Made by a program: the position numbers and the translations under genes. From VRUE01 sp963729995 (lineage in GTDB: Bacteria; Actinomycetota; Thermoleophilia; Solirubrobacterales; 70-9), in contig CAVSPF010000003.1 in the NCBI GenBank assembly GCA_963729995.1, forward strand, positions 1,054,001 to 1,118,000: a DNA stretch of 64,000 nt, written 5' to 3'. The notes under the pieces were generated by a model. It made no database searches. It saw nothing but the letters and a program-made list of their open reading frames with translations, and had not been told where the DNA came from. Position 1 is the stretch's first letter; every line of letters starts with the position of its first letter. Shown here one piece after another: positions 15,808-24,333 of the stretch.

Positions 15808-18432
15808 CTACCCGAGCTCCCGCTCGATCGCCTGCCGCGCCGCCGCCAGCGCGTCGTCGAGCTTGGAGGCATCCTTGCCGCCAGCCTGGGCCATCTCGTC
15901 GCGACCGCCCCCGCCGCCGCCGACGATCGGCGCCGCCTCGCGCACAACGGTCGCGGCGGAAAGCCCGCGCGCAACCGCGGACTGGGAGATCAGCGCAACC
16001 AGGCCGACCTTGCTGCCGTCCGCTCCGCCCAGCACCACGGCGGACTCGCCACCGAGCTTCGACTGCACTCGGCTGGCAAGGTCGAGCAGCTGCCTCCGGT
16101 CGGCCAGCGCCACCCGGGCGGTTACCAGCTTCAGCCCGCCGGCGTCCCCCGCCCCGGCCACCAGCCGCTCCGTCTCCTCCCCCAGCTGCCGCCGCTCGGC
16201 CTTCTCGGCCCCCTTGCCCGCCTCCGCCAGCCGCTCCGCCGCCCGGCGGGCGCCGGTCACCGGGTCCTGCGGGGAACCGAGCAGGTTGCCGACCTCGCGC
16301 AGCCGCTCCTCGCGCTCGCGGAACCAGTCGATCGCGGCGGGACCGGTGATCGCCTCGATCCGGCGCACGTTGGCGGCGCTCGACCCCTCCGAGGTGATCT
16401 TGAAGACCCCGATCTCGGCGGTGTTGGCGACGTGCGTGCCCCCGCACAGCTCACGCGAGACCCCGTCGACCTCCACCACGCGCACCCACTCGCCGTATTT
16501 CTCGCCAAAGAGCGCCATCGCGCCGAGCCTCTCGGCCTCGGTGCGCTCCATCTCCAGCCAGCGCACCGGGCGGCTCGCCTTTATCCACCCGTTGACGCGG
16601 TCCTCGATCGCCCCCAGCTCCTCGGGGCCGAGCGCCTGACCGTGGGTGAAGTCGAAGCGCAGCTTGTCGGGGCGGACCGCCGACCCCGCCTGGCGGACGT
16701 GCTCACCCAGCCGCCCGCGTAGCGCCGCGTGCAGGAGGTGCGTCGCGGTGTGGTTCCGCATCGTCGCGTGTCGCGTTTCGCGGTCGACCTCGGCCTCGAC
16801 CGCAACGCCGGTCGCGACCGCGGCCCCAGCCGGGTCCACCTCGAGCGCCTGGTCTTCTCCGACCCGGTAGACGTCAAGCACCCGCGCCTCTCCCCCCTCC
16901 CAGCGCAGCACGCCCGAGTCGGCGACCTGGCCGCCGCCCTCGGCGTAGAAGGGACTCTCCTCCAGCTTGACGAGCGCCTTGTCGTCGTCGGCGGCAACCG
17001 CGGCGACGCCGGTCGTGGCCCGCAACGTCTCGTAGCCGACGAAGCGGGTCGGCGGCGCTCCGGCGGCGAAGGCGATCACCTTCTCGTGGCGATCCTCGGA
17101 GCCGTGCGCCGTGGCGGCGCCGACCCGCGCCCGCTGGCGCTGCTCCTCCATCAGCTCCTCGAAGCCGCTGTCGTCGACCGAGAGCCCCTGCTCCGCGAGC
17201 AGCTCCTTGGTCAGGTCATAGGGGAAGCCATAGGTGTCGTGGAGCTTGAACGCCTCGGCGGCGTCGATCCACGACGTCCCGGCCTCCCTCGCCTCGGCGA
17301 CCAGCCGCTCCAGCAGCTCGGTGCCGCGCTCGAGCGTGCGGCCGAAGCTCTCCTCCTCGTCATCCACCCAGCGAGCGATCGTTTCGCGCTCGGCGACCAG
17401 CTCCGGGTAGGTGCCGCCCATCATCTCGATCGTCCGCTCGGCGAAGCGTCCCAGCCAGGGCGCCTCCAGCCCCAGCGTGCGCCCCTGCTGGATCGCCCTG
17501 CGCATGATCCGCCGCAGGATGTAGCCGCGGTCTTCGTTGGAGGGCACGACGCCGTCGGCGATCAGGAAGGCGGCCCCGCGCGAGTGGTCGGCGACGATCC
17601 GCATCGCACGGGTCACGGCCTGACCCTCGTCGTAGGAGCGGCCCGACAGCTCCTCCGCGAGGTCGACCAGCGGCCGCAGCAGGTCCGTCTCGAAGACGGA
17701 GGGGACGTCCTGGAGGATCGCCGCCATCCGGTCCAGCCCCATGCCGGTATCGATGTTGCGCATCGGCAGCTCGGTCAAGGCGCCGTCGGGCGCCAGGTCG
17801 TAGGTCATGAAGACGTGGTTCCAGAACTCGAGGAAGCGGTCGGTGTCATCGCCGGGACGCTCGCCGGGGGCGCCGAACTCCTCGCCGCGGTCCAGGTACA
17901 GCTCCGAGCAGGGCCCGCATGGCCCGGACGGCCCGGCCTGCCAGAAGTTGTCCGCGCGGCCAAGCGGCACGATCCGCTCCTCGGCCATCCCCTGCGCCTT
18001 CCAGATCTCGATCGCTTCGGCGTCCGGCCCAAGCCCCAGCTCATCGTCGCCACCGAACACCGTCGCCCAGATCCGCTCCGGGTCCATGCCGAACCCCTGC
18101 GTCGACAGCTCCCAGCCCCAGGCGATCGACTCCTCCTTGAAGTAGTCGCCGAAGCTCCAGTTGCCGAGCATCTCGAAGAAGGTGAGATGGCGGGCGGTGT
18201 TGCCGACCTCCTCGATGTCGGTCGTGCGAAAGCACTTCTGCACGTCGGCGAGGCGGGGCGCCGGCGGCCGCTCGCGGCCGAGGAAGTGGGGCTTGAACGG
18301 TTGCATGCCCGCAGTGGTGAGCAGAACCGAGGGGTCGTGGACGGAGGGCACCAGCGAGGCCGACGGCACGATCTTGTGCCCCCGCGCCTCGAAGAAGGAG
18401 AGGTAGGTGTCGCGGATTTCCTGGGCCTTCAC
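15808..18432 (-). CDS. alaS: Alanyl-tRNA synthetase
   Basis: Charges tRNA-Ala and edits mischarged Ser/Gly. I select GTG 18432 (874 residues), where VKAQEIRDTYLSFFEARGH gives the family start; the open frame runs to 18531 without similarity. The class II core includes TTAGMQPFKP and RTTDIEEVGNTARHLTFFEMLGN (motifs 1-2 region). The editing domain has His561 and His565 (HTATH) plus Cys663 and His667 (CGGTHV), and the C-Ala domain ends in a Gly-rich stretch GGGGGGRDEMAQAGG. It opens the ruvX-mltG-aro operon. Confidence 0.98.
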   Translation of the reverse strand: MKAQEIRDTYLSFFEARGHKIVPSASLVPSVHDPSVLLTTAGMQPFKPHFLGRERPPAPRLADVQKCFRTTDIEEVGNTARHLTFFEMLGNWSFGDYFKEESIAWGWELSTQGFGMDPERIWATVFGGDDELGLGPDAEAIEIWKAQGMAEERIVPLGRADNFWQAGPSGPCGPCSELYLDRGEEFGAPGERPGDDTDRFLEFWNHVFMTYDLAPDGALTELPMRNIDTGMGLDRMAAILQDVPSVFETDLLRPLVDLAEELSGRSYDEGQAVTRAMRIVADHSRGAAFLIADGVVPSNEDRGYILRRIMRRAIQQGRTLGLEAPWLGRFAERTIEMMGGTYPELVAERETIARWVDDEEESFGRTLERGTELLERLVAEAREAGTSWIDAAEAFKLHDTYGFPYDLTKELLAEQGLSVDDSGFEELMEEQRQRARVGAATAHGSEDRHEKVIAFAAGAPPTRFVGYETLRATTGVAAVAADDDKALVKLEESPFYAEGGGQVADSGVLRWEGGEARVLDVYRVGEDQALEVDPAGAAVATGVAVEAEVDRETRHATMRNHTATHLLHAALRGRLGEHVRQAGSAVRPDKLRFDFTHGQALGPEELGAIEDRVNGWIKASRPVRWLEMERTEAERLGAMALFGEKYGEWVRVVEVDGVSRELCGGTHVANTAEIGVFKITSEGSSAANVRRIEAITGPAAIDWFREREERLREVGNLLGSPQDPVTGARRAAERLAEAGKGAEKAERRQLGEETERLVAGAGDAGGLKLVTARVALADRRQLLDLASRVQSKLGGESAVVLGGADGSKVGLVALISQSAVARGLSAATVVREAAPIVGGGGGGRDEMAQAGGKDASKLDDALAAARQAIERELG

Positions 18433-18613
18433 AGCAGGGAGCCTAATGCCCGGCCCCACGGCCGGCCGAAGCCCCGGTTTCCCCGTGCGCAGGCGAAAAA
18501 AGCTCAATCGATCCGGAACGAGCGCTGACACTCGCGGCGCTGGCCCGTTGAATCAGTGGATGGGCTTGGAGCGAATGGGCTTGGCCCTAATCTTGACTGG
18601 ATGGCACCGTATG

Positions 18614-18645
18614 CCGAAATGGCAGAGACATGACCGAAATGGCAG
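18614..18645 (+). repeat. Short direct repeat at the start of the sigma factor gene
   Basis: The 12-mer CCGAAATGGCAG occurs at 18614-18625 and again at 18634-18645, 20 bp apart, the second copy lying just inside the coding region after ATG 18630. Upstream, ATGGGCTTGG is also repeated twice (near 18554 and 18575). The 197-bp gap between alaS and this gene must hold the divergent promoters. The repeats could be protein-binding half-sites; no convincing -35/-10 pair was identified. Confidence 0.4.
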
Positions 18646-20174
18646 CGTCGAATCCCGCACCGGGGTCGAATCCCTCGGCTGGGGGCGCCGGCGTGTCCCG
18701 ATTGCTCTCCGACGAGCGGCTGGTGCGGCGTGCGACGAAGGGGGACCGGCAGGCCTTCGAGGCGATCTTCCAGCGCTACCACCAGGATCTCTATCGCTTC
18801 TGCCTGGCGATGGTCGGCAATCCTCAGGACGCCCAGGATGCGCTTCAGGAGACGATGGTCAAGGTGCTTCGGGCCCTGCCCGGCGAGAAGCGGCACATCC
18901 AGCTGAGGCCGTGGCTCTACCGGATTGCCCACAACGAGGCGGTGGAAACAGTCCGCAGGCGACGCGACAGCGTCGAGATCGAGCCCGAGGACACCGTCTC
19001 CACCTTCGAGGTCGCCGAGACCGCGGAGGCGCGAGAGCGTCTGCGCAACCTGATTGTCGACCTCGACGAGCTGCCGGAGCGGCAGCGCGCCGCGCTGGTG
19101 ATGCGGGAGCTGGCCGGATTGGGCTTCGCGCAGATCGGCGAGGCGTTCGACACCTCGGCGGCGGTCGCGCGGCAGACCGTCTACGAGGCGCGGCTGAGCC
19201 TCCGTCAAATGGAAGAGGGACGTGAGATGAGCTGCGCAGCCGTGACGCGAGAGCTTTCCGACGGAGACGGCCGGATCACCCGTCGCCGCGAGGTGCGCGC
19301 TCACCTCCGCAACTGCCCAAGCTGCCGCGCTTTCCGGGACAGCATGGCCGAGCGGCACCACGACCTTGCGGCAATCGCGCCGCTGCCCCTCGCGCTGTCG
19401 GCGGGGCTGCTGCACGGCATCCTGACCGGGCAGGCCAGCGCTGCGGTCGGGAGTGGCGCCGGCGGAGCAGGCGCGGGTGCGGCGGGTGGCGCCAGCGGTG
19501 GCGGTCTCGCCGGAACCGTTGGCGCCGGCGCCGGCAAAGCGATCGCGACCTCGGCGATCGTCAAGTCCGTCGCGACGGTCGCGGTGGTGGCGGCGGTCGG
19601 GGTCTCGGCTGCCAACCGCAGCGGCCTGATCGACGTGCCCCTGCCTGGAGGAGGCGGCAAGTCCACCGAAAGCGTCACGCGACCGGCCACGCCCCCACCA
19701 GGCGCCGAGACCGGGGCCGCGGCGCCCCAGCGAGGCTCGGCGACCGGGGTGGACACCGGGGCCGGCCGCCGGAAGGGCCACAAGGGCCTCGACAAGCGCC
19801 ACCCGGGATCGACCGCCAGGGCCAAGGGCCACGGTCGCTTGCGCCGCACGGCGGCCGCGCGGCGCCTGGCGCACTCCCGGCGCCAGCATCCATCGCACAC
19901 CAAGCGGCACGGGAAGCCAGCCGGGCTCCCAGCGGCGTCGAGCCACGGGCAGCAAACGGCCGCGGCGCACAAACCGCCGCGGGCGAATGCGTCCCCCGGC
20001 AGCGGCGGGCATTCGAACAGCAAGGGCGCTCCAAAGCCCTCCTCTCCTCCGCCCGTGTCTTCGCCGCCGGCCAACAGCGAAGCGCCGACGACGCCCGCCT
20101 CGCCCCAAACCGAATCCGAATCGCCGGCAGCGGGCAAGAACGGTGGATCCGCGCACGGCGCGGGCGGCAACTAA
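18630..20174 (+). CDS. ECF sigma factor fused to zinc-finger anti-sigma-like domain and membrane tail
   Basis: A 514-residue protein. Residues 26-110 are sigma-70 region 2 (ERLVRRATKGDRQAFEAIFQ, DAQDALQETMVKVLRAL) and about 135-195 region 4 (LPERQRAALVMRELAGLGFAQIGEAF). Directly after comes a zf-HC2-like segment with Cys202 in MSCAAVTREL and His225-x3-Cys229-x2-Cys232 (HLRNCPSC), the pattern of zinc anti-sigma domains. A Gly/Ala-rich stretch leads to one hydrophobic helix (about 305-326), and residues 330-514 are a long Pro/Ser/His/Lys-rich tail, probably extracytoplasmic. Sigma and its likely inhibitor are thus one membrane-tethered chain, so activation would need a conformational change or proteolysis. 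The next gene encodes a small secreted protein. Confidence 0.85.
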   Translation: MTEMAASNPAPGSNPSAGGAGVSRLLSDERLVRRATKGDRQAFEAIFQRYHQDLYRFCLAMVGNPQDAQDALQETMVKVLRALPGEKRHIQLRPWLYRIAHNEAVETVRRRRDSVEIEPEDTVSTFEVAETAEARERLRNLIVDLDELPERQRAALVMRELAGLGFAQIGEAFDTSAAVARQTVYEARLSLRQMEEGREMSCAAVTRELSDGDGRITRRREVRAHLRNCPSCRAFRDSMAERHHDLAAIAPLPLALSAGLLHGILTGQASAAVGSGAGGAGAGAAGGASGGGLAGTVGAGAGKAIATSAIVKSVATVAVVAAVGVSAANRSGLIDVPLPGGGGKSTESVTRPATPPPGAETGAAAPQRGSATGVDTGAGRRKGHKGLDKRHPGSTARAKGHGRLRRTAAARRLAHSRRQHPSHTKRHGKPAGLPAASSHGQQTAAAHKPPRANASPGSGGHSNSKGAPKPSSPPPVSSPPANSEAPTTPASPQTESESPAAGKNGGSAHGAGGN

Positions 20175-20340
20175 GAACCCCCGACCCGGGCAAGGCTCGC
20201 GCCTGACAATCAGGCCCGAGCTTCGTTTCAAGCCTGACAACCAGCTTCGAGCCTCGTTCTACGAGCGAGGTTCTCAACGCAGGAGACGACAGGCCGTGGG
20301 CGCTCGCCCGCGGGCGCCAGACAGCGAAGGAGACAGGCCA

Positions 20341-20649
20341 ATGAAGCTCCCCATGAAGACCGCACTCGTCATCGGAGCGCTAGCGCTCGGTGTCAGCCCT
20401 GCCGCGCTGGCGGCGGGAAAACCGGAAACCATTCCACCGAACGGCCACGGCGCCGCCAACGGCAGTGGGCCCCAGTACTCCCCCGGCAATCCGACGCCGG
20501 GCCCGCAAGCGGGACTGCCGGCCAAGGCCAAGGCCTACGGCCGCTTCTGCCAGGGTGAGAGCAAGCAGCACATCGCCGGCGAACCGGGCACCGCGTTCAG
20601 CCGCTGCGTGACCGCGGCGGCCAAGCTTCGCCACCACGAACACGAATAG
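20341..20649 (+). CDS. Small secreted cysteine-containing protein
   Basis: A 102-residue protein preceded by a good ribosome site (GAAGGAGA, 8 bases before ATG 20341). A signal peptide (MKTALVIGALALGVSPAALA) precedes a Gly/Pro/Asn-rich stretch and a C-terminal module AKAYGRFCQGESKQHI...SRCVTAAAKL with two cysteines likely to pair. I do not recognise a named family. It follows the fused sigma factor by 166 bp; that gap holds imperfect copies of GCCTGACAA(T/C)CAG but no clear terminator, so the two may be co-transcribed, which is not proved. Confidence 0.75.
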   Translation: MKLPMKTALVIGALALGVSPAALAAGKPETIPPNGHGAANGSGPQYSPGNPTPGPQAGLPAKAKAYGRFCQGESKQHIAGEPGTAFSRCVTAAAKLRHHEHE

Positions 20650-20696
20650 GAAAGCTCGTAGCGAGACGCCATGAGCTTCTGGACTGCGCTCATCGC

Positions 20697-22160
20697 CTAC
20701 TTTGGCACCGGGCCTGTGCCGGAGGCGATCATGCCGTGGCCGACGATTGCCTCTCCCGACAACAGCACCGCGGTCTGTCCGGGAGAGGCACCGTCAAACG
20801 CCTCCTTCAGCTCAATGTCGAGCTCCGCGTGACGTCCCGTCCCCGCCGCTGAGACAGTGGCGGGGACGGCGGCTGAGCGGTAGCGCAACTGGACGGCGTC
20901 GACGCTCCTGCCGTCACGGTGCAGGACCGCGTCGCGGACCTTCACCGACTTCGTCCCCAGCTCCGCACGGGTGCCGACCGTGACGGTGTTCGCAGCGGCG
21001 TCCGTGGCAAGCACATAGAGCGGCTCGGGGGCGGACACCCTGATTCCACGCCGCTGACCGACCGTGAAGTTGTGGTGGCCGGAATGGCGGCCGATCGACC
21101 TGCCGGACCGGTCGAGCACGGCTCCCTCGCGGTCCTCGAGGCCGCCGTGGCGCCGCAGGAACCTCTCCTTGCCCTGGCCGGCGAGAAAGCAGAGGTCCTG
21201 GCTCTCGGGCCTGCGCGCAACGGCAAGCCCGTGACGGGCCGCGATGTCCCGCACCTCGGGCTTGGTCAGCTCGGTCAGCGGGAAGCGCAACCTGTTCAGC
21301 ATCGCCGGCGGCAGGGCGGCCAGCATGTAGCTCTGGTCCTTCGCCCGGTCGGAGGCGGCGGCGAGCAGCGGCCCCGTGCCGTCGGCGACGATCCGGGCGT
21401 AATGGCCGGTGATCAGGCAGTCGGCACCGAGGCGTTCGGCCAGGTCTGCCATTGCCGCGATCCTCACCTCGCCATTGCAGATGATGCATGGGTTCGGGGT
21501 CCCCCCCGCCGCGTAGCCGGTGAGGAAGTCGCTGACGACACGGCGCCGGAACTCCTCCTCGAGGTCGAGGGTGAGGTGCGGGATGTCGAGCGAGTGGGCC
21601 ACCGCTCGAGCGCCGAGGACAGCCTCGGGGGAGCAGCAGGCCTTGGCGCCGTCGGTCTCCGGGTCGGCCCAGAGCTTCAGCGTGACACCCAGCACCTCCG
21701 CCCCGTGCTCCCGTTCCAGCAGCGCCGCGACCGCGCTGTCGACTCCACCCGACATCGCGACCAGGACGCGGCCGGCGCGCGGCGCGGCGAGTCGCTCGGT
21801 CGAGGCGGCGGCGCTGGCAAGCGCCCGGTGCAGCGCGTCGGCGGCGAGCTGCGCCGCGTGCCGCTTGGCCGGCGTCAACCCCCCGATCGCCTCGTCCACG
21901 TCGTCCGTCCCGATCCGGGCCGCCTCGAGGACCCCCTTCCCCTCGACCATCTCAGCCACCGCCGCCGTGGTCGCCCGCGTGGCTCCACACCCGTCCGCGT
22001 CGAACGTCACCCGCTCGACGACACCGCGGTCGAGGACGAGGGACACGCGCGACAAATCGCCGCAGGCCGCACCGCCGGCCGCCCCCGTGAAGGCGCCTTC
22101 CCCGGGCGCCCCAAGCCTGCTCTCGTCCCGCAGGTAATGCTCGAACAGCTCCTGGCTCAT
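20697..22160 (-). CDS. mnmA: IscU/NifU-like domain fused to tRNA 2-thiouridylase MnmA
   Basis: Two parts in 487 residues. Residues 1 to about 115 resemble the IscU/NifU iron-sulfur scaffold: Cys33 and Asp35 (AACGDLSR), Cys58 (ADGCGATRA), and a last helix TPAKRHAAQLAADAL where the third cluster cysteine is replaced by Ala102. Residues about 128-487 are MnmA, which thiolates U34 of tRNA-Lys/Glu/Gln: PP-loop SGGVDS at 137-142, Cys225-x2-Cys228 (PNPCIICN) and Cys324 (SQDLCFL). Many MnmA proteins have Asp at the first of these, so three cysteines here could hold an Fe-S cluster. Cys175-Cys176 is a further unusual pair. The gene is convergent with the small secreted protein gene. Confidence 0.9.
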   Translation of the reverse strand: MSQELFEHYLRDESRLGAPGEGAFTGAAGGAACGDLSRVSLVLDRGVVERVTFDADGCGATRATTAAVAEMVEGKGVLEAARIGTDDVDEAIGGLTPAKRHAAQLAADALHRALASAAASTERLAAPRAGRVLVAMSGGVDSAVAALLEREHGAEVLGVTLKLWADPETDGAKACCSPEAVLGARAVAHSLDIPHLTLDLEEEFRRRVVSDFLTGYAAGGTPNPCIICNGEVRIAAMADLAERLGADCLITGHYARIVADGTGPLLAAASDRAKDQSYMLAALPPAMLNRLRFPLTELTKPEVRDIAARHGLAVARRPESQDLCFLAGQGKERFLRRHGGLEDREGAVLDRSGRSIGRHSGHHNFTVGQRRGIRVSAPEPLYVLATDAAANTVTVGTRAELGTKSVKVRDAVLHRDGRSVDAVQLRYRSAAVPATVSAAGTGRHAELDIELKEAFDGASPGQTAVLLSGEAIVGHGMIASGTGPVPK

Positions 22161-22230
22161 CCGCTACAGGGTAGGAGCCAGAGCCCGCCGGCCATGCCAC
22201 CTTTTTCGGGCCTAGACTTGGCGGGCACCC

Positions 22231-22314
22231 GCGGCGGTGTCCAAACTGGCAAAGGAGGCGGTCTCAAAAGCCGCTGCCCGCAAGGGCTTGTGGGTTCGAG
22301 TCCCACCCGCCGCA
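22231..22314 (+). tRNA. tRNA-Leu (anticodon CAA)
   Basis: An 84-base class II tRNA. The acceptor arms GCGGCGG (22231-22237) and CCGCCGC (22307-22313) pair fully, with discriminator A. The anticodon stem GCGGT/GCCGC closes the loop CTCAAAA, giving anticodon CAA for the UUG codon. A long variable arm (TGCCCGCAAGGGCTTG region) and a T-arm GTGGG-TTCGAGT-CCCAC complete the Leu pattern. CCA is not encoded. It lies 18 bp before the acetoacetyl-CoA synthetase start. Confidence 0.95.
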
Positions 22315-22332
22315 TAAGGTCCTGAAGCGATA

Positions 22333-24333
22333 ATGCCGTCCGTGGAGTCGGCGTCCGCCAGCACCGGCAGGGGAGAGTTGCTCTGGGAGCCGTCGGCCGA
22401 GCTGGTCGAGCGCGCCCGCATGAGCGAGTACATGCGCTGGCTGGAGGCCGAGCGCGGGCTGCGCTTCGACGGCTACCACGATCTCTGGCGCTGGTCGGTC
22501 GACGACCTCGAGGCCTTCTGGCGCTCGATCTGGGACTTCTTCGAGGTGCAGGCGGACGGCCGTTGCGAGCGGGTGCTGAGCAGCCGGGAGATGCCCGGCG
22601 CCGAGTGGTTCGCCGGCACCCGGCTCAACTACGCCGAGCATGTCTTCGCCGGCAAGGACGACGCCGATACGGCGATCCTGCACGCCTCCGAGCTGCGCGA
22701 GCTGGCCCAGCTGAGCTGGGGAGAGCTGCGGGCGCAGGTGGCGGCCGTCGCCGCCGGCCTGCGCGGTCTCGGCGTCGAGCGCGGCGATCGCGTCGTCGCC
22801 TACCTGCCGAACATCCCCGAGGCGATCGTCGCCTTCCTCGCCACCGCCAGCCTCGGCGCGACCTGGTCGAGCTGCTCACCCGATTTCGGCGCGGCCAGCG
22901 TGATCGACCGCTTCGCCCAGATCGAGCCCAAGGTGCTCTTCGCGGTCGACGGATACCGCTACGGCGGCAAGGACTTCGATCGCCGCGCGGTGGTTGCCGA
23001 GCTGCAGGCGGCGATGCCGAGCCTCGACCGCACCGTCGTCGTCCCCTACCTCGACCCCGACGCCGACCTCTCCCCCCCGTCTGGTGCGATGCGCTGGGAG
23101 GAGCTGCTCGCCGCCGGCGAGCACGCCGCGCTGACCTTCGAGCGCGTCCCCTTCGACCACCCCCTCTGGGTCCTCTACTCCTCCGGCACCACGGGCCTGC
23201 CCAAGGCGATCGTCCAGGGCCAGGGCGGCATCCTGCTCGAGCACCTGAAGAAGCTCAACCTCCACGTCGACGCCCATCCCGGCGATCGCCTCTTCTGGTT
23301 CACGACGACCGGCTGGATGATGTGGAACTTCCTCGTCTCCGGCCTGCTGACCCGCGCCGCGATCGTCCTCTACGACGGCAACCCCGGCCACCCCGACATG
23401 GGCGTGCTCTGGGACCTGGCGGAGCGAGCCGGCATCACCATGTTCGGCACCAGCGCCTCCTTCATCGCCGCCTGCATGAAGGCCGGGGTCGAGCCCGCCG
23501 CCGGCCGCGACCTCAGTCGCCTCGAGGCGGTCGGGTCCACCGGCTCTCCCCTCTCTCCCGAGAGCTTCGACTGGGTCTACGAACAGCTCGGCGCCGGCAC
23601 CTGGCTCTTCTCGACCAGCGGCGGCACCGACCTCTGCACGGCGTTCGTCGGCGGCGTCCCGCTGCTGCCCGTCTACCGCGGCGAGCTGCAGGGGCGGGCG
23701 CTGGGCGCCGCGGTCGAGGCCTGGGATGAGGACGGCAACCCGGTGATCGACCAGGTCGGCGAGCTGGTCGTCACCGAGCCGATGCCCTCGATGCCGGTCT
23801 TCTTCTGGGGCGACCCCGACGGCAGCCGCTACCACGCCAGCTACTTCGAGCACTACCCCGGCGTCTGGCGCCACGGCGACTGGATCGAGATCACCTCGCG
23901 CGGCACCGCGGTCATCTACGGACGCTCGGACTCGACCATCAACCGCTCCGGCGTCCGCATGGGGACGAGCGAGATCTACCGCGCGGTGCTGAGCGTCGAC
24001 GAGGTGGTCGACGCGCTGGTCGTCGACATCCCCCGGCCCGGCACCGAGGGTTGGATGCCACTCTTCGTGGTGCTGCGCGAGGGCGCCGAGCTCGGCGATC
24101 AACTCCGCAAGGAGATCGCCCGCCGGATCCGCCAGCAATGCTCACCCCGTCATGTCCCCGACGAGGTCTTCCAGATCGCCGAGGTGCCGCGCACCCTGAG
24201 CGGCAAGGCGCTCGAGGTCCCGGTCAAGCGGATCCTGATGGGGACCCCTGCCGAGCAGGCCGCCAGCCGCGACTCGCTCGCCAACCCGGCGGCGCTGGAC
24301 TACTTCGTCGAGCTGGCCGCGAAATTGGACTAG
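22333..24333 (+). CDS. Acetoacetyl-CoA synthetase
   Basis: A 666-residue AMP-forming acyl-CoA ligase that activates acetoacetate. The order of motifs is that of the acetoacetyl-CoA synthetase branch: an N-terminal ACAS domain (FDGYHDLWRWSVDDLEAFWRSI), the P-loop-like YSSGTTGLPKAIVQGQGG, WMMWNFLVSGLL, the STSGGTDLCTAFVGG acyl-pocket segment, GRSDSTINRSGVRMGTSEIY and the adenylation lysine in LSGKALEVPVKRI. With HMG-CoA lyase at 27.8 kb, which releases acetoacetate, it could recycle ketone-body carbon to acetoacetyl-CoA. Its stop interlocks with that of the next, convergent gene in a CTAG. Confidence 0.92.
   Translation: MPSVESASASTGRGELLWEPSAELVERARMSEYMRWLEAERGLRFDGYHDLWRWSVDDLEAFWRSIWDFFEVQADGRCERVLSSREMPGAEWFAGTRLNYAEHVFAGKDDADTAILHASELRELAQLSWGELRAQVAAVAAGLRGLGVERGDRVVAYLPNIPEAIVAFLATASLGATWSSCSPDFGAASVIDRFAQIEPKVLFAVDGYRYGGKDFDRRAVVAELQAAMPSLDRTVVVPYLDPDADLSPPSGAMRWEELLAAGEHAALTFERVPFDHPLWVLYSSGTTGLPKAIVQGQGGILLEHLKKLNLHVDAHPGDRLFWFTTTGWMMWNFLVSGLLTRAAIVLYDGNPGHPDMGVLWDLAERAGITMFGTSASFIAACMKAGVEPAAGRDLSRLEAVGSTGSPLSPESFDWVYEQLGAGTWLFSTSGGTDLCTAFVGGVPLLPVYRGELQGRALGAAVEAWDEDGNPVIDQVGELVVTEPMPSMPVFFWGDPDGSRYHASYFEHYPGVWRHGDWIEITSRGTAVIYGRSDSTINRSGVRMGTSEIYRAVLSVDEVVDALVVDIPRPGTEGWMPLFVVLREGAELGDQLRKEIARRIRQQCSPRHVPDEVFQIAEVPRTLSGKALEVPVKRILMGTPAEQAASRDSLANPAALDYFVELAAKLD

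Noticed and set aside
16729..18528. A 599-codon open frame opposite alaS
   Set aside because: Shadow of the alaS reading frame; no recognisable domain and codon use is that of an antisense frame.
18593..18621. A -35/-10 promoter beginning TTGACT upstream of the sigma factor
   Set aside because: The -35 box is good but no acceptable -10 hexamer lies at 16-18 bp spacing.
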